DNA of 64,000 nt from DASWNP01 sp036399175 (GCA_036399175.1 DASWNP010000021.1:14436-78435), one strand, 5' to 3'; shown: positions 32,385-41,937, counted from the stretch's first letter. Made by a program: numbers and translations. The notes: generated by a model from the letters alone, not told the origin.

Positions 32385-32576
32385 TACACTAAGGCCGCCG
32401 AAAGAGTGTGCCGTCCGAGCGACACACACCACCCCCAGAAGCTTTGATAGACTGAGCCGGGACGCCGAAGCTGCGAAGCGATGCGTCGAAGATTTCCGTC
32501 CCGCGTCGCCGCCGTAAGCCATAACAGGCGAAAGACCGGCAGCCCTTTTTTTCTTTAACGTTTGCCATAATTCCCT
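32385..32576 (+). promoter_or_regulatory. pilT upstream region: extended -10 promoter and structured leader with terminator-like hairpin
   Basis: TGCTACACT (ending 32390) is an extended -10. The predicted leader of about 180 bases can form CGGGACG (32458-32464) with CGTCCCG (32497-32503). It also forms a downstream stem of GCCG (32511-32514) with CGGC (32537-32540), inner GCC/GGC, followed by TTTTTTTCTTT at 32546-32556. An aptamer-like stem followed by a terminator just before the start codon has the layout of an attenuator or riboswitch. It does not match the c-di-GMP-I consensus that I know. The rest of the 385-base gap (32192-32384) holds nothing I can name. Confidence 0.4.
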
Positions 32577-33851
32577 ATGACTACGCCACAGACGCCAAAC
32601 GCGCCGCCCGCCGCTTCAGCCTCCGCGCCGCAAGGAGCGACGCCCGCGCCGCCGCCGCTCAATTTCGTCAACGTCCTGCAACGCATGCTGAACGTCTCGG
32701 ATAAGGTGAGTGACCTGATTTTCTCGCCCGGTCGGCCCCCCCAGGTCGAGCTTCTCGGAAAACTGCAAGCCGTCCCCGTGCCGGGACTGGAGAAGCTGAC
32801 GCCCGCGCACACCGCCGACATCTCGAAGCTCATCGTCGGCAGCCACCTGCGCGCCGGACATCACCTCGCCTCCGCGCAAAATCTTGAGAAGAACGGCTCG
32901 ACCGACGTTTCCTTCAGCGCCCCCGGCCTCGCGCGCTTTCGCGTCAACATCTTCATGCAGCGCGGCACACATGCCATCGTCATGCGCGTTATCCCCACGC
33001 GCCCGCCGCGCTTCAGCGACTTCAACCTCCCGCCGCAGCTCAAAGAGATAGCCGACATCAAGAACGGCATCGTCCTTGTCACAGGCCCTACGGGGAGCGG
33101 CAAATCCACCACGCTCGCCGCCATCATCGACCTCATCAACGAGACAAAGCACTACCACGTCATCACCATCGAAGACCCCATCGAGTTTCTGCACACGCAC
33201 AAGAGCTCGACCATCCACCAGCGCGAGCTTCATTCCGACACGCCCAGTTTCGCGCTCGCCCTGAGAGCCGCGCTGCGGCAAGCGCCGAAGGTCATACTCG
33301 TCGGCGAGATGCGCGACCGAGAGACCATCGAAGTCGCCCTCGAAGCCTCCGAAACCGGGCATCTCGTCCTGTCTACGCTCCACACCATCGATGCCTCCAA
33401 GACCATCGACCGCATCATCGGCGTCTTCCCCAAAAACGAAGAGCAGTCCATCCGCACACGTCTCTCGCAGACCTTCCGTTTCATCATCTCGCAAAGGCTG
33501 ATTCCCCGCGCTGACAAAAAGGGCAGAATCGCGGCCATCGAGATTCTCAAGTCAACGTCGCGCACGCGCGAGTACATGGAGCGGGGCGAGGCGGAAGGCA
33601 AGTCGATGATTGACGCGATGGAGCAGGGCGAGCTGGAAGGCATGCAGACCTTCGACGGCGTGCTCGAAAAGATGATTCGTGAGGGAACGGTCAACAGGGA
33701 AGAGGGTCTCAACTACGCAACCAACAAGAACAACCTCATGCTTCGCCTCGCCGACTTCGGCAGCGCGAGCGGCGGCGACGGCTCGACGCCGCCCGCCAAG
33801 CAGGGCTCGCCCGGCGACGGCGGCGGCTCGATGCTCGACATGATTGAGTAA
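32577..33851 (+). CDS. pilT: PilT-like type IV pilus retraction ATPase
   Basis: The 424-residue protein opens with a Pro/Ala-rich segment, then the GspE/PilT N-terminal domain (about 40-150) and the RecA-like ATPase. Walker A is GPTGSGKST in IVLVTGPTGSGKSTTLAAII (about residue 168), the Asp box is HVITIEDPIEFLHTH, Walker B LVGEMRDRETIEVALEASET, and the His box GHLVLSTLHTIDASKTIDRI. It follows PilT/PilU, hexameric motors that drive pilus retraction at the inner membrane. A short Gly/Ser-rich tail closes the protein. PilB, PilC and other pilus genes are not in the window. Confidence 0.9.
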   Translation: MTTPQTPNAPPAASASAPQGATPAPPPLNFVNVLQRMLNVSDKVSDLIFSPGRPPQVELLGKLQAVPVPGLEKLTPAHTADISKLIVGSHLRAGHHLASAQNLEKNGSTDVSFSAPGLARFRVNIFMQRGTHAIVMRVIPTRPPRFSDFNLPPQLKEIADIKNGIVLVTGPTGSGKSTTLAAIIDLINETKHYHVITIEDPIEFLHTHKSSTIHQRELHSDTPSFALALRAALRQAPKVILVGEMRDRETIEVALEASETGHLVLSTLHTIDASKTIDRIIGVFPKNEEQSIRTRLSQTFRFIISQRLIPRADKKGRIAAIEILKSTSRTREYMERGEAEGKSMIDAMEQGELEGMQTFDGVLEKMIREGTVNREEGLNYATNKNNLMLRLADFGSASGGDGSTPPAKQGSPGDGGGSMLDMIE

Positions 33852-34011
33852 CCGCCCGCGCTTTTCTCATCTTTCCCCTTTGAGTATCCTCGTCGCTTCG
33901 AGTCGAGCGAAGATTTGAAGCGACGTGCGCCGATTGCCGTCCGAGGGTCGGACTCTTTTCTTTTTGTCCCGGCAACCGCGCGCACGCGCGACAGGCATCA
34001 AAGGTTTCAGG

Positions 34012-35823
34012 ATGAGACGACGGACGTTTCAACAGAATCCATTTCAAACAGCGAAAATCAGGCGCTCGGCCTCGGTGCGTGCCTTCGCGCTCGTCGCGAC
34101 CGCGGCGCTCTGCTGTACGTCGTTGCGACCGTCGTATGCGTTTCAGCCCGCAGATTTGCGCGTTGACCTTCCGGCTAACGCGGAGGTGCTAATCGAGAAC
34201 CGGCGCGGCGGCGTGAGCATAGAGGTTTGGGATGAGCAGTATGTTTCAGTCTCGGCTGTGACGGAAGGGGAATCGGCGTCCGCGTCGGGGCGCAGCTCGC
34301 CCGTGCGGCTGGAGAGGTCGGAGAGTCTTCTGTCAATCGGCGTGACTAGCGTCGCGGGCAGGAGGGCGACGAGAACGGCGACGACGACGACGCCCCGAGT
34401 CGATTTGAAGCTTCGACTACCGGCGCACGCGCGCGCCAAAATCTTTACAGGAGGCGGCGCGATAGAGGTGTCGGGCGCGCTCGCTTCGCTCGACGCGCAG
34501 ACCGTTTCGGGCGACATCCGTCTAGACCTTCCCGCGCCGCCCGACGCCGAACTGACCGCGCACTCGCTGAACGGCAGCGTCCTCTTCAAAAGCGGCCTCG
34601 CCGGTTTGGTCGGCGCGGCGACGGTCGAGCAGCCTCTCCGAAAGAAGTTTCAGGCGCGTCTCGGCGCGGGCGCTCGCGCGGTGAGACTCTTTTCGGGGCG
34701 CGGACAGATTCGGATAGGAGCGCTCGCGGAATCGTCGCCTGCGTCGGCGCGGACTGCGGCGAGCGGCGCACGCATGGGCGCGACGGGCGAGCGCGCGGCG
34801 GGAGCGCAGGCGCTTGAAGTCGATGCTAACCCGAGACCCGGTCGGACGCCTGCGATGCTCGGCTCGGGCATCGGCGTCGAAGGTCGCGGCGCGAGCGTCG
34901 CTCAGTCGAGTCGGCCTGCGGATGAGCCCGAGGAGGTTGACGAGGGCGAGGTCGTGCGCGTCGAGACGGAGCTTGTGACGCTCAACGCGAGCGTGATTGA
35001 CAGAAGCAGTGGGCGCGGGTTGGCCGGTCTTTCGCAGAACGATTTCAGATTGTACGAGGACGGAGCGGCGCAGCAGATTGCGCACTTTCAGTCTTCGTCA
35101 GCGCCGTTCGATTTGCTTTTGCTGATAGACCTCTCGGGCTCGACCGTGCCGGTGACGAATTTGATACGCGCGGCGGCGCTTCGTTTCGTCAACGCCGCGC
35201 GCACGCAAGACCGCATCGGCGTCGTCACCTTCGCATCTGCGACGAGCATCGTCTCGCCGCTCACGACCGACCGCGAGGCGCTGCGCGTCGCCATCGGCGC
35301 GATGGAGTCGCCCAAAGGCGACACGCGTCTCTACGACGCCCTCGGCTTCGCCATGAGTTTTCTCGAAAGAGATGCCGCGCCGACGCGACGCCGCGCCGTC
35401 GTCCTGATGAGCGACGGGCTCGACAGCACTCTGCCGAACGTCACGGGCGTCGGCTCGACGCTCTCTTTTGAAGAGCTGCGCTCCCGCGTCGCGGAGTTCG
35501 ACGGCGTGCTCTACAGCATCTGGACGAGCACCGAATACGAAGCCTTCAGCCCCGAAGACATCCAGCCCGAAACCTTCGACCTGGTGAACAAGCGAATGCA
35601 GGAGTTGGCCGAAGCGGGCGGCGGCGTCTTCTACGACGTGGAACGGCTCGAAGACCTCGCGGGCACATACGAGCGCGTCGTCGCAGACCTCGGCACGCTC
35701 TACAGTCTCTCCTACAAACCGACCAACAAAACGCGCGACGGACGCTGGCGCGCAATCCGTCTCACTCTCCCAAACCTCCCCAACGCCGTCGCCCGCGCCA
35801 AACGCGGATACTTCGCGAAATAG
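34012..35823 (+). CDS. secreted VWFA-related protein (acidobacterial type)
   Basis: About 603 residues from the ATG at 34012, with AAGG about 8 bases upstream. A signal peptide (SVRAFALVATAALCCTSLRP) precedes an adhesin-like beta-rich region (about 45-240; VSVSAVTEGE and repeats such as IEVSGALASLDAQTVSGDIR). A linker follows, then a VWFA-related domain (about 320-600) beginning VETELVTLNASVIDRSSGRG, with FRLYEDGAAQQIAHF and MIDAS-like DLSGST and MSDGLDS. This class is abundant in Acidobacteria and is presumed extracytoplasmic binding. The MIDAS Ser pattern DLSGSTVPV is a variant of DxSxS. Confidence 0.85.
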   Translation: MRRRTFQQNPFQTAKIRRSASVRAFALVATAALCCTSLRPSYAFQPADLRVDLPANAEVLIENRRGGVSIEVWDEQYVSVSAVTEGESASASGRSSPVRLERSESLLSIGVTSVAGRRATRTATTTTPRVDLKLRLPAHARAKIFTGGGAIEVSGALASLDAQTVSGDIRLDLPAPPDAELTAHSLNGSVLFKSGLAGLVGAATVEQPLRKKFQARLGAGARAVRLFSGRGQIRIGALAESSPASARTAASGARMGATGERAAGAQALEVDANPRPGRTPAMLGSGIGVEGRGASVAQSSRPADEPEEVDEGEVVRVETELVTLNASVIDRSSGRGLAGLSQNDFRLYEDGAAQQIAHFQSSSAPFDLLLLIDLSGSTVPVTNLIRAAALRFVNAARTQDRIGVVTFASATSIVSPLTTDREALRVAIGAMESPKGDTRLYDALGFAMSFLERDAAPTRRRAVVLMSDGLDSTLPNVTGVGSTLSFEELRSRVAEFDGVLYSIWTSTEYEAFSPEDIQPETFDLVNKRMQELAEAGGGVFYDVERLEDLAGTYERVVADLGTLYSLSYKPTNKTRDGRWRAIRLTLPNLPNAVARAKRGYFAK

Positions 35824-35930
35824 TCTGGAGTCTAAAGTCTGGAGTCTGGAGTCAAAACAAAAAGCTTTTGTCTTTGACTCCAGACTGTTTTGGTTTTGAC
35901 TCCAGACTCTCGACTCCAGACTCCAGACTT
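35824..35930. repeat. intergenic hairpin of GACTCCA/TGGAGTC heptamers
   Basis: The left arm, GTCTGGAGTCTAAAGTCTGG-type units (35824-35852), and two right arms of GACTCCA units (35875-35888 and 35899-35928) face each other. The centre is CAAAAAGCTTTTGTC, the shared core of this repeat class. Confidence 0.9.
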
Positions 35931-35974
35931 TCCAAGCGGCATCGCTCGGGGCGGTTTTTGCGTCTAAGCTTCTT

Positions 35975-37351
35975 ATGCGAACAGGCGGGAGAAACAGGCT
36001 TTTATTCGTCGTCGTTGTCGGCTTGATGATTGGCGGGCTGCTTGTATCGGGGTGCGGGAGTAAGCGCGCGTCGCGGCGGGGCGGAGTGCAGGCGGGCGCT
36101 GTCGTGCCGGTCGTGCGGACTCTTTCGCCTCTGCCGGTGCGCCCGCTTTCGCCGAGGCTGGAGGCTGTGCGCGGTGAGGTGATGCGCGAGACGGCCGAGG
36201 CGCGCGGCCTTGAGTGGAGGGGCGCGGTCGGGATGACGGAGTTGTCGGGCTGGGAGTATGGCACGCGCACGAAAGAAGTGGCGGAGATACTCGGCGGCGA
36301 AGACCTCAAGGCTCTGAGTAAGCTGGCGGTGGCCGGAGGGATTCTGCCGACGGGGACGGATTTGGCGACGCTCGCCGTCAGCTTCACAGCCGCGACGGCG
36401 GGCGCAACCTACTCGCCGCTCGACAAGCAGGTCTTGCTGCTTCAAAGCGAGACGGCCACGTCCGGCAATGCCAAGAACGACGCGGCGCGCGACCGCTCGC
36501 TGCTGACGCACGAGTTCGTTCACGCCCTGCAAGACCAGCACTTCGATTTGCTGAAACTCCTGCTAGTGCGCCCGTATAACTTCGACCGCACGGAGGCCGT
36601 CTTCGCTCTCGTCGAAGGCGACGCGATGAACGTGCAGCGCCGGCGCGAGAGCACCGACGCATGGGCGCGTCGGTCGCTCGAAGACATCGCGCGGCAGGAG
36701 GACGAGCGCTTCGGCGAATACCGTCGCGGCCTCGGCGCGCTCTTTCCGCCGCTCCTCACGGAGACTTTCATCTTCCGCTACCGCGACGGCGCGCGCTTCG
36801 TCGAAACGATGCGGCGCAATCGCCCCGCAGTCAGCGTGGACGACATCTTTCGACGCCCGCCCGCGACGAGCGAGCAGGTGCTTCATCCCGAAAAATATCT
36901 CTCGAACGAAGCGGCGCGCGAGGTGGCACTGAATGAAGAAGGCTTCGCGGCGGCGGGCTGGCAGATGGTCTCTGCGACTCCGCTCGGCGAGATAGGCGTG
37001 CGCGGACTGCTTCTCGCGGGAGTCGGGCGCGCGGAGGCAACGCGCGCGGCTGCCGGGTGGGGCGGCGACCGCGCCGCAGTCTTCGAGCGCAACGCGAGCG
37101 CGCCCCTCTTCGTCTGGAAAACAAGCTGGGACAGGCGCGAAGACGCGCAGGAATTCTCCCGCGCCTACGCCGCGCTCCTGCGTCGGCGCACAGGAACAGA
37201 GGCGACAGACGCGCTCAACGTCGGCGGCGACTACTCGCTCGTCTGGCGCGAAGGCGCGATGCTCACCCTGCTGCGCCAATCCGCCGATACCGTGCTCATC
37301 CTCCGAGCCGCCGAGGCCGACAGCGCGCAAGCCCTCGAACTGCTGAAATGA
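35975..37351 (+). CDS. lipoprotein with HExxH zincin motif
   Basis: The 458-residue protein has a lipoprotein signal (LLFVVVVGLMIGGLLVSGC, lipobox LVSG-Cys). In the middle lies LLTHEFVHALQDQHFDLLKL (about residue 178), a zinc-protease HExxH motif, with a later acidic residue in FALVEGDAMNVQ as candidate third ligand. The remainder shows helices and a C-terminal domain (about 340-455) that looks like a small alpha/beta fold (WKTSWDRREDAQEFSRAYA). I know proteins with the HExxHALQDQ motif from bacterial genomes but cannot give an assigned function. Probably an outer or inner membrane-anchored peptidase. Confidence 0.78.
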   Translation: MRTGGRNRLLFVVVVGLMIGGLLVSGCGSKRASRRGGVQAGAVVPVVRTLSPLPVRPLSPRLEAVRGEVMRETAEARGLEWRGAVGMTELSGWEYGTRTKEVAEILGGEDLKALSKLAVAGGILPTGTDLATLAVSFTAATAGATYSPLDKQVLLLQSETATSGNAKNDAARDRSLLTHEFVHALQDQHFDLLKLLLVRPYNFDRTEAVFALVEGDAMNVQRRRESTDAWARRSLEDIARQEDERFGEYRRGLGALFPPLLTETFIFRYRDGARFVETMRRNRPAVSVDDIFRRPPATSEQVLHPEKYLSNEAAREVALNEEGFAAAGWQMVSATPLGEIGVRGLLLAGVGRAEATRAAAGWGGDRAAVFERNASAPLFVWKTSWDRREDAQEFSRAYAALLRRRTGTEATDALNVGGDYSLVWREGAMLTLLRQSADTVLILRAAEADSAQALELLK

Positions 37352-37551
37352 CGCGATAACAAAAACGCTCAATCTCTCAATCCTGAACCGGGGCGGCGCT
37401 TGAAGAGGCATCGTCGGCGTCTCGAAAAGGCGTCCTCACAGTCTTCTTGCCGTTATAAAAAGTTGGGAGTATGCTGTCAGAAAGCAGATTAGCCGACGAC
37501 CGCTCGATTGAGCATCTGAGCCTTGCTTTCCCGAAAAGGAGAAACCCTACC

Positions 37552-38673
37552 GTGAGAATAGTGTCAAGAGGTTTCGCGCACTCTCTCTTCGTCCTCGTGC
37601 TGACCGGAATCGCCGCCTTGAGCGCGCAGGCGCAGAACCGCGAGGCGCACGTCATCTCGGCGCAGGCAGGGGGCGTCAACTACGTCTCCGGCGATTGTCG
37701 CGTGCAGCGCGCGGGCGAGACTGAATGGCGGACGCTGTCGGCGAAAGACAACCTCGGCGTCGGCGACGTGCTGCGGACGGGCGCGGGCGGGCAGGTCGAA
37801 GTGCTTTTGAACCCCGGAACATATTTTCGTCTCGGCGAGCATTCCGAGTTCACGCTGAAAGACGACGCGCTCGATAATCTTCAGCTCAAGCTGGCGAAGG
37901 GCAGCGCCGTCGTCGAGGCCACAGGCTTCGACGAGCTACAGGTGACGATTGAGATTGAGACTCCGCAGACGCAGGTCTCGATTATCAGGAGCGGCATCTA
38001 TCGTCTGAACGTCACAGAGGCGAACGTGACGGAAGTTTCGGTCGAGAAGGGGCGCGCGCTCGTCGGTCGTCTGCGTGAGATGACGGTCAAGGGCGGCAAG
38101 AGCGCACGCGTGGGCGGCGCGGGAGTGGAGCTTGCGAAGCTCGACAAGAAGAACCGCGACGCCTTCGACCTCTGGAGCCGCGAGCGCGGCAAGCTTCTGG
38201 CTCAGGCCAACGACAAGCTCTCAGCCCGCAACATGAACGCGTTTCTGTCGAGCGACCGCTTCAACGATTGGTGGGGCACGCAGATGGGAGATGGAATCGC
38301 CAGCCGTCGCCTCGTCGGCATCTGGTGCTTCAACCCCCGCATGGGCATGTATACCTTCGTGCCCCTCTATTACGGCTGGGGCTCGCCCTACGGTCACGGC
38401 TACGGCAACACGCTCCTGCTCAGAGACACCGCGCGCTTCTGTCCGAACTGCCAGCCGCAACAGCAGACCATCTTCAACAACGGCAGCTCGATTGCCGCCG
38501 GACAGGGCGGAGGCGGCCTCGGCGCGGGCGCGGGCTCAAGCGGCGGAGGTGGCGTGTCCTCGCCGAGCGCTCCGGTTCGACAGGTCGAAATGTCGATGCC
38601 GCGCTCGGTCTCTGACGGGCCACGCGCCGTCGAGAGACCCAATGCGCGCCTCCCCGGGAGAGACCAGGACTAA
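37552..38673 (+). CDS. FecR-domain protein, exported
   Basis: About 373 residues. I choose the GTG at 37552 because AAGGAG lies 10 bases upstream and a signal peptide (HSLFVLVLTGIAALSAQAQ) starts at once; a frame to 37471 exists. The FecR domain (about 35-180) shows NYVSGDCRVQRAG, VGDVLRTGAGGQVEVLLNPG, FRLGEHSEFTL and SIIRSGIYRLNVTEANVTEV plus SVEKGRALVG. A helical, charged linker (WSRERGKLLAQANDKLSARN) and a Gly/Ser-rich tail follow. No sigma-factor gene is adjacent, so this is probably a stand-alone exported FecR-like protein of the periplasmic polysaccharide-linked type rather than a FecI regulator. Confidence 0.83.
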   Translation: MRIVSRGFAHSLFVLVLTGIAALSAQAQNREAHVISAQAGGVNYVSGDCRVQRAGETEWRTLSAKDNLGVGDVLRTGAGGQVEVLLNPGTYFRLGEHSEFTLKDDALDNLQLKLAKGSAVVEATGFDELQVTIEIETPQTQVSIIRSGIYRLNVTEANVTEVSVEKGRALVGRLREMTVKGGKSARVGGAGVELAKLDKKNRDAFDLWSRERGKLLAQANDKLSARNMNAFLSSDRFNDWWGTQMGDGIASRRLVGIWCFNPRMGMYTFVPLYYGWGSPYGHGYGNTLLLRDTARFCPNCQPQQQTIFNNGSSIAAGQGGGGLGAGAGSSGGGGVSSPSAPVRQVEMSMPRSVSDGPRAVERPNARLPGRDQD

Positions 38674-38756
38674 TAAACAAACGTTGACTGAGCGCCGGAG
38701 GATACAGACGAACCCGGCGAGAGTTTCACAATCGAGCCCTGCCGACGCCCTTTGAG

Positions 38757-40256
38757 CTAGCGCGTCGGCGGGGCGATTTCGTTGGCGACGATGAGCGCCG
38801 AGTGGGTGACGGCGGCGATGCCGTTGCCGGGAAAAACCGTGTCGCCGACCATGTAGAGGTTGGGGAGAAAGGTTCTGTGAGTGAAGGCGTTCGCGCCGAA
38901 CACGTCGAGCGACTGGCCGAGGCCGCCGACCATGCCGAGCCTGCGGCGAGTCTGTTCGTAGAAGGTGCGCGGCGTGGCCGTCTCAATCACTTCGACGCCC
39001 GCGCCAAGCTCGGGGAGCGCGCCGTGTAAACGTCGCCAGAGAGCTTCGAGCGCCGACTGGTCTTGAGCTTCGTGCTCGCTTTCGTCTTCATGAAAGGCGA
39101 ACCACTGCTCTGGCTCTGTGAAAGCGCAGACGGTCGCGGCACGCTTGCCTTCGGGCGCACGCGCGTCGTCCGAGGGCGCGACGCTCAACGTGAAGAGCGC
39201 GCCGTCGGCGTCGAACTCCTGTCCGGTCTGCCAGTCTGTGAGCGCAAGCATGCGCTCTGAAGCGAGACGCGCCGCGGCCTCTTCGTCCACGCCTACGTAA
39301 AGCAGATACGCGCCCCAGCCGCGCACGCGCTTCAAACGCTCGCGCAGGCTTTGCGGCGTGCGACTCAGGCCGACGAGTCTTCCGTAGGTGTCCCAGACCG
39401 TGAGATTGCTGACGACGGCGCGCGTCGCCTCGATGCGCTCGCCGCTCAAAAGCTCGACGCCCGTCGCCCTTCCGCTCGAATCGTAAGCCAGCCGCAGCGC
39501 GGTCGTGTCGAAGCGAACCTCGCCGCCGCTCTTCCTGATTGACTCGACGAGCGCATCGACGAGCGACGCCGCGCCGCCCCTGAGAGCGTGCATCCCACGT
39601 AAGGGTTGGCAGAGGGCGACGGCCGCGTAGAGATAGGCGCACTGGTCGCTCGCGCGCTGGGCGAAAATTTGGAGCTGCGCGTCTACGAAGCGGCGAAAGC
39701 GCTCCGACGTGCGAGCGAGATGTTCGGCTGCGGTGTGATTCATCGCGGAGAGAATCCGCGCCGAAATGCGCGGCTCACTGGCGATGAGCTTCATGCGTTG
39801 GAGTCTCGAAGCAGTCGTCAGGCCGGGCACGCGACGCGCGGCGCGAAGCAGAGCGTCGGCGATTGCGTCTATCTCGCTGTAGAAGTCGATGGCCGCTCCG
39901 GCGCATTCGGGGAAAGCTCTGCGAAGGTCTTCGTCGAACTCGTCGCGCTTCGTCCCGACGCGAATGTCGGTCGAATCCGGCAGGCGCACGACGTATGCGG
40001 TCGAGAGCGGCTGAGTCTCCGGCGCTTCGACCGGAAGCTCCGCGAAGACGCGCTCGTGTATCTCGCCCGGCTGCCACGAGGCATAGAGCGAGGCCGTCTG
40101 CTCGAAGCGATAGCCGAAACGCTCGAAGCCCGCGACGCACCCCCCTGCGCGCGACTCTCTCTCCAACAAACAGACCCGCACGCCGCGCGCCGCCAGAAGC
40201 GCCGCCGTCGTCAACCCGCCGACGCCTCCGCCGACCACAACCACTTCGTAAGCCAT
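38757..40256 (-). CDS. FAD-dependent oxidoreductase, phytoene desaturase/CrtI-like
   Basis: The 499-residue protein opens with the dinucleotide-binding motif VVVGGGVGGLTTAALLAARG, then LLERESRAGGCVAGFERFGY. It ends with the CrtI/RetSat C-terminal FAD motif NLYMVGDTVFPGNGIAAVTH. Phytoene-desaturase-type enzymes act on isoprenoid chains, and some relatives are amine-oxidase-like or retinol saturases. No carotenoid genes are adjacent, so the substrate is open. It is the last gene of a run with CPBP, TauE, plsC and Nudix genes, gap to the CPBP gene 9 bases. Confidence 0.87.
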   Translation of the reverse strand: MAYEVVVVGGGVGGLTTAALLAARGVRVCLLERESRAGGCVAGFERFGYRFEQTASLYASWQPGEIHERVFAELPVEAPETQPLSTAYVVRLPDSTDIRVGTKRDEFDEDLRRAFPECAGAAIDFYSEIDAIADALLRAARRVPGLTTASRLQRMKLIASEPRISARILSAMNHTAAEHLARTSERFRRFVDAQLQIFAQRASDQCAYLYAAVALCQPLRGMHALRGGAASLVDALVESIRKSGGEVRFDTTALRLAYDSSGRATGVELLSGERIEATRAVVSNLTVWDTYGRLVGLSRTPQSLRERLKRVRGWGAYLLYVGVDEEAAARLASERMLALTDWQTGQEFDADGALFTLSVAPSDDARAPEGKRAATVCAFTEPEQWFAFHEDESEHEAQDQSALEALWRRLHGALPELGAGVEVIETATPRTFYEQTRRRLGMVGGLGQSLDVFGANAFTHRTFLPNLYMVGDTVFPGNGIAAVTHSALIVANEIAPPTR

Positions 40257-40265
40257 CGGAAGCCT

Positions 40266-41159
40266 TCAGCAGATGAGAACTGTCGTGTGCGGCAGAAGCG
40301 GCGCGAGCAGAAGCGAGCCGGACTTCGCCGGGTCGGAGAGCTGCGGGTAGAAGTATTGCAAAACGATGAAGACGGACTGGATGCCGTTGAAGACGAGGTG
40401 GATGATGAAGCAGGGAAGCAAACGCCCCGTGCGCGCGCGGACGTATGTCAGCGTGAAGCTGAGAATCGTGATGGTGACGATGACGCCGAGGTTGTTTCTG
40501 TACTGCCACGCGTGAACGAGCGCGAACAGCGCCGAGACGCCGATAATCGCCAGCGCCGCGCCCATCGCGCGCCGCAAAGCCGGATAGAGCACGCCCCTGT
40601 AAATCAACTCTTCGACGAGCGGCGCAGTGGCCGTCGCCAGAAAGGCGGTCGTGAAGCGCGCGGGCGTCGAGCTGGTGATGATGTTGTCGATGTCTGTCTC
40701 CGCGCCGCCGACGAAGCGCAGGATGACGCCGCCCAGCATGAACAGAAGTATCGACAGCCCCGCGCTCGTCCAGAGCCCGAACCTCTGGCCGAAGCGCCAG
40801 CCGAGCGTCTGCCAGAACGGACGACTGCCGAATCCCGTGATGAACGCCCACGCGAGCGCGATGGTGACGAGGTGCGACGGAATGACGCTCACGATTGAGA
40901 CGAGAATGCCCTGCGGGTCAACCGTCACAGCGCGGTTGAAGGCTTCGGGCGTGGCGGAGATGCCTCGATAGGCGAGATACGAATAGACACCGAAGAACGG
41001 AATCAGTCCGAGCACGAAGATGCTCGCCAGCCACATGAGCACCGCCGAGATGATGCCCCAGGGCGGATTGTCCGGGTCGATGGACGAAAGGTGCGCCGGT
41101 GTCTCAGGCGCAAACTCCGCGAACGACTGCTGCGGCAGAGGGCTAATCGGTGTGCTCAC
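40266..41159 (-). CDS. CPBP family intramembrane metalloprotease
   Basis: The 297-residue membrane protein has about 7 hydrophobic segments. The family motifs are intact: EEELIYR as APLVEELIYRGVLYPALRRA (about 185), FALVHAW (about 220) and the C-terminal HLVFNGIQ (about 260). CPBP (Abi/CAAX protease) enzymes cleave membrane proteins or peptides in the bilayer, and some provide bacteriocin self-immunity. It lies within the minus-strand run between the TauE and FAD genes and no peptide substrate gene is visible. Confidence 0.9.
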   Translation of the reverse strand: MSTPISPLPQQSFAEFAPETPAHLSSIDPDNPPWGIISAVLMWLASIFVLGLIPFFGVYSYLAYRGISATPEAFNRAVTVDPQGILVSIVSVIPSHLVTIALAWAFITGFGSRPFWQTLGWRFGQRFGLWTSAGLSILLFMLGGVILRFVGGAETDIDNIITSSTPARFTTAFLATATAPLVEELIYRGVLYPALRRAMGAALAIIGVSALFALVHAWQYRNNLGVIVTITILSFTLTYVRARTGRLLPCFIIHLVFNGIQSVFIVLQYFYPQLSDPAKSGSLLLAPLLPHTTVLIC

Positions 41160-41199
41160 GATGCAGACGAGTGTAAGAGAGTTTGACCGAAGCGGTCAA

Positions 41200-41937
41200 T
41201 TAAAGCAGGAAGAGCGCGCCGATGATGACGAGGAAGGCATAGACGATTCGGCTGAAGCTCTCTTTGGGGATGCGTCGGTGGAGCTTGCCGCCAAGATAGA
41301 CGGCGAGCAGGACGAAGGGCAGCGAGTAGAGATAGAGCTTGAGGACGAACGTCGTCCAGAGTCCGGCGAGGCCGTGTCCGGCGAGGATGAGAAGCCCTGT
41401 GACGAAGAAGCAGCCCTGAAGGGTCGCGCGGAAGTGTTCGGGCGACCAGCGTCGAAGCGCGGCGTAGATGACGACGGGCGGCCCGTTGGTGTTGTAAGCG
41501 CCGCCGAGCAGGCCGGAGATGAAGCCGAAGAGGTACGAGAGATTTTCGCTGGCGACGAAGGGCAGGCGCGGCGCGACGAGCCCGTAAAGGCCGTAGAGGA
41601 CGAGCAGCACGCCGAGGATGGATTTGACCAGAGGCTCGGGCGCGACTTTAAGCAGCACGAGCCCGAAGGGGATGCCGACGAGTGAAGTGAGAATCAGACG
41701 CCACGCGGCGCGCAGCTCGACGCTTCGCCAGTCGGTGGCAAGAATCGTGAGGGCGATGGTCGAAGCGACGAAGGCGACGAGCGGTGTTGCCGTACGAATG
41801 CCGAAGAGCAACGCCAGAAGCGGCATCGCCACGAGCGCGTCGCCAAAGCCGATGGCCGAGCGGATGAAAGTCGAGATGAAGAGCACGAGCAGCGCCAGCA
41901 GGACGAGCGTCGGAGTCTGATTCAGCAAGTCTTCCAT
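41200..41937 (-). CDS. TauE/SafE family anion exporter
   Basis: The 245-residue protein has about 8 hydrophobic helices. The family motif GFGDALVAMPLLALLFG lies near residue 31, and the second-half motif SGLLGGAYNTNGPPVVIYAA near 140. TauE/SafE permeases export sulfite, sulfonate or related organic anions. The substrate cannot be deduced. plsC starts 25 bases upstream and the CPBP gene follows 40 bases downstream, suggesting one transcript. Confidence 0.9.
   Translation of the reverse strand: MEDLLNQTPTLVLLALLVLFISTFIRSAIGFGDALVAMPLLALLFGIRTATPLVAFVASTIALTILATDWRSVELRAAWRLILTSLVGIPFGLVLLKVAPEPLVKSILGVLLVLYGLYGLVAPRLPFVASENLSYLFGFISGLLGGAYNTNGPPVVIYAALRRWSPEHFRATLQGCFFVTGLLILAGHGLAGLWTTFVLKLYLYSLPFVLLAVYLGGKLHRRIPKESFSRIVYAFLVIIGALFLL

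Noticed and set aside
32577..33851. PilT leader as a c-di-GMP-I riboswitch.
   Set aside because: The conserved GGGACGCAAAGCC core is not present; only GGGACGCCGAAGC occurs, with unsuited pairing.
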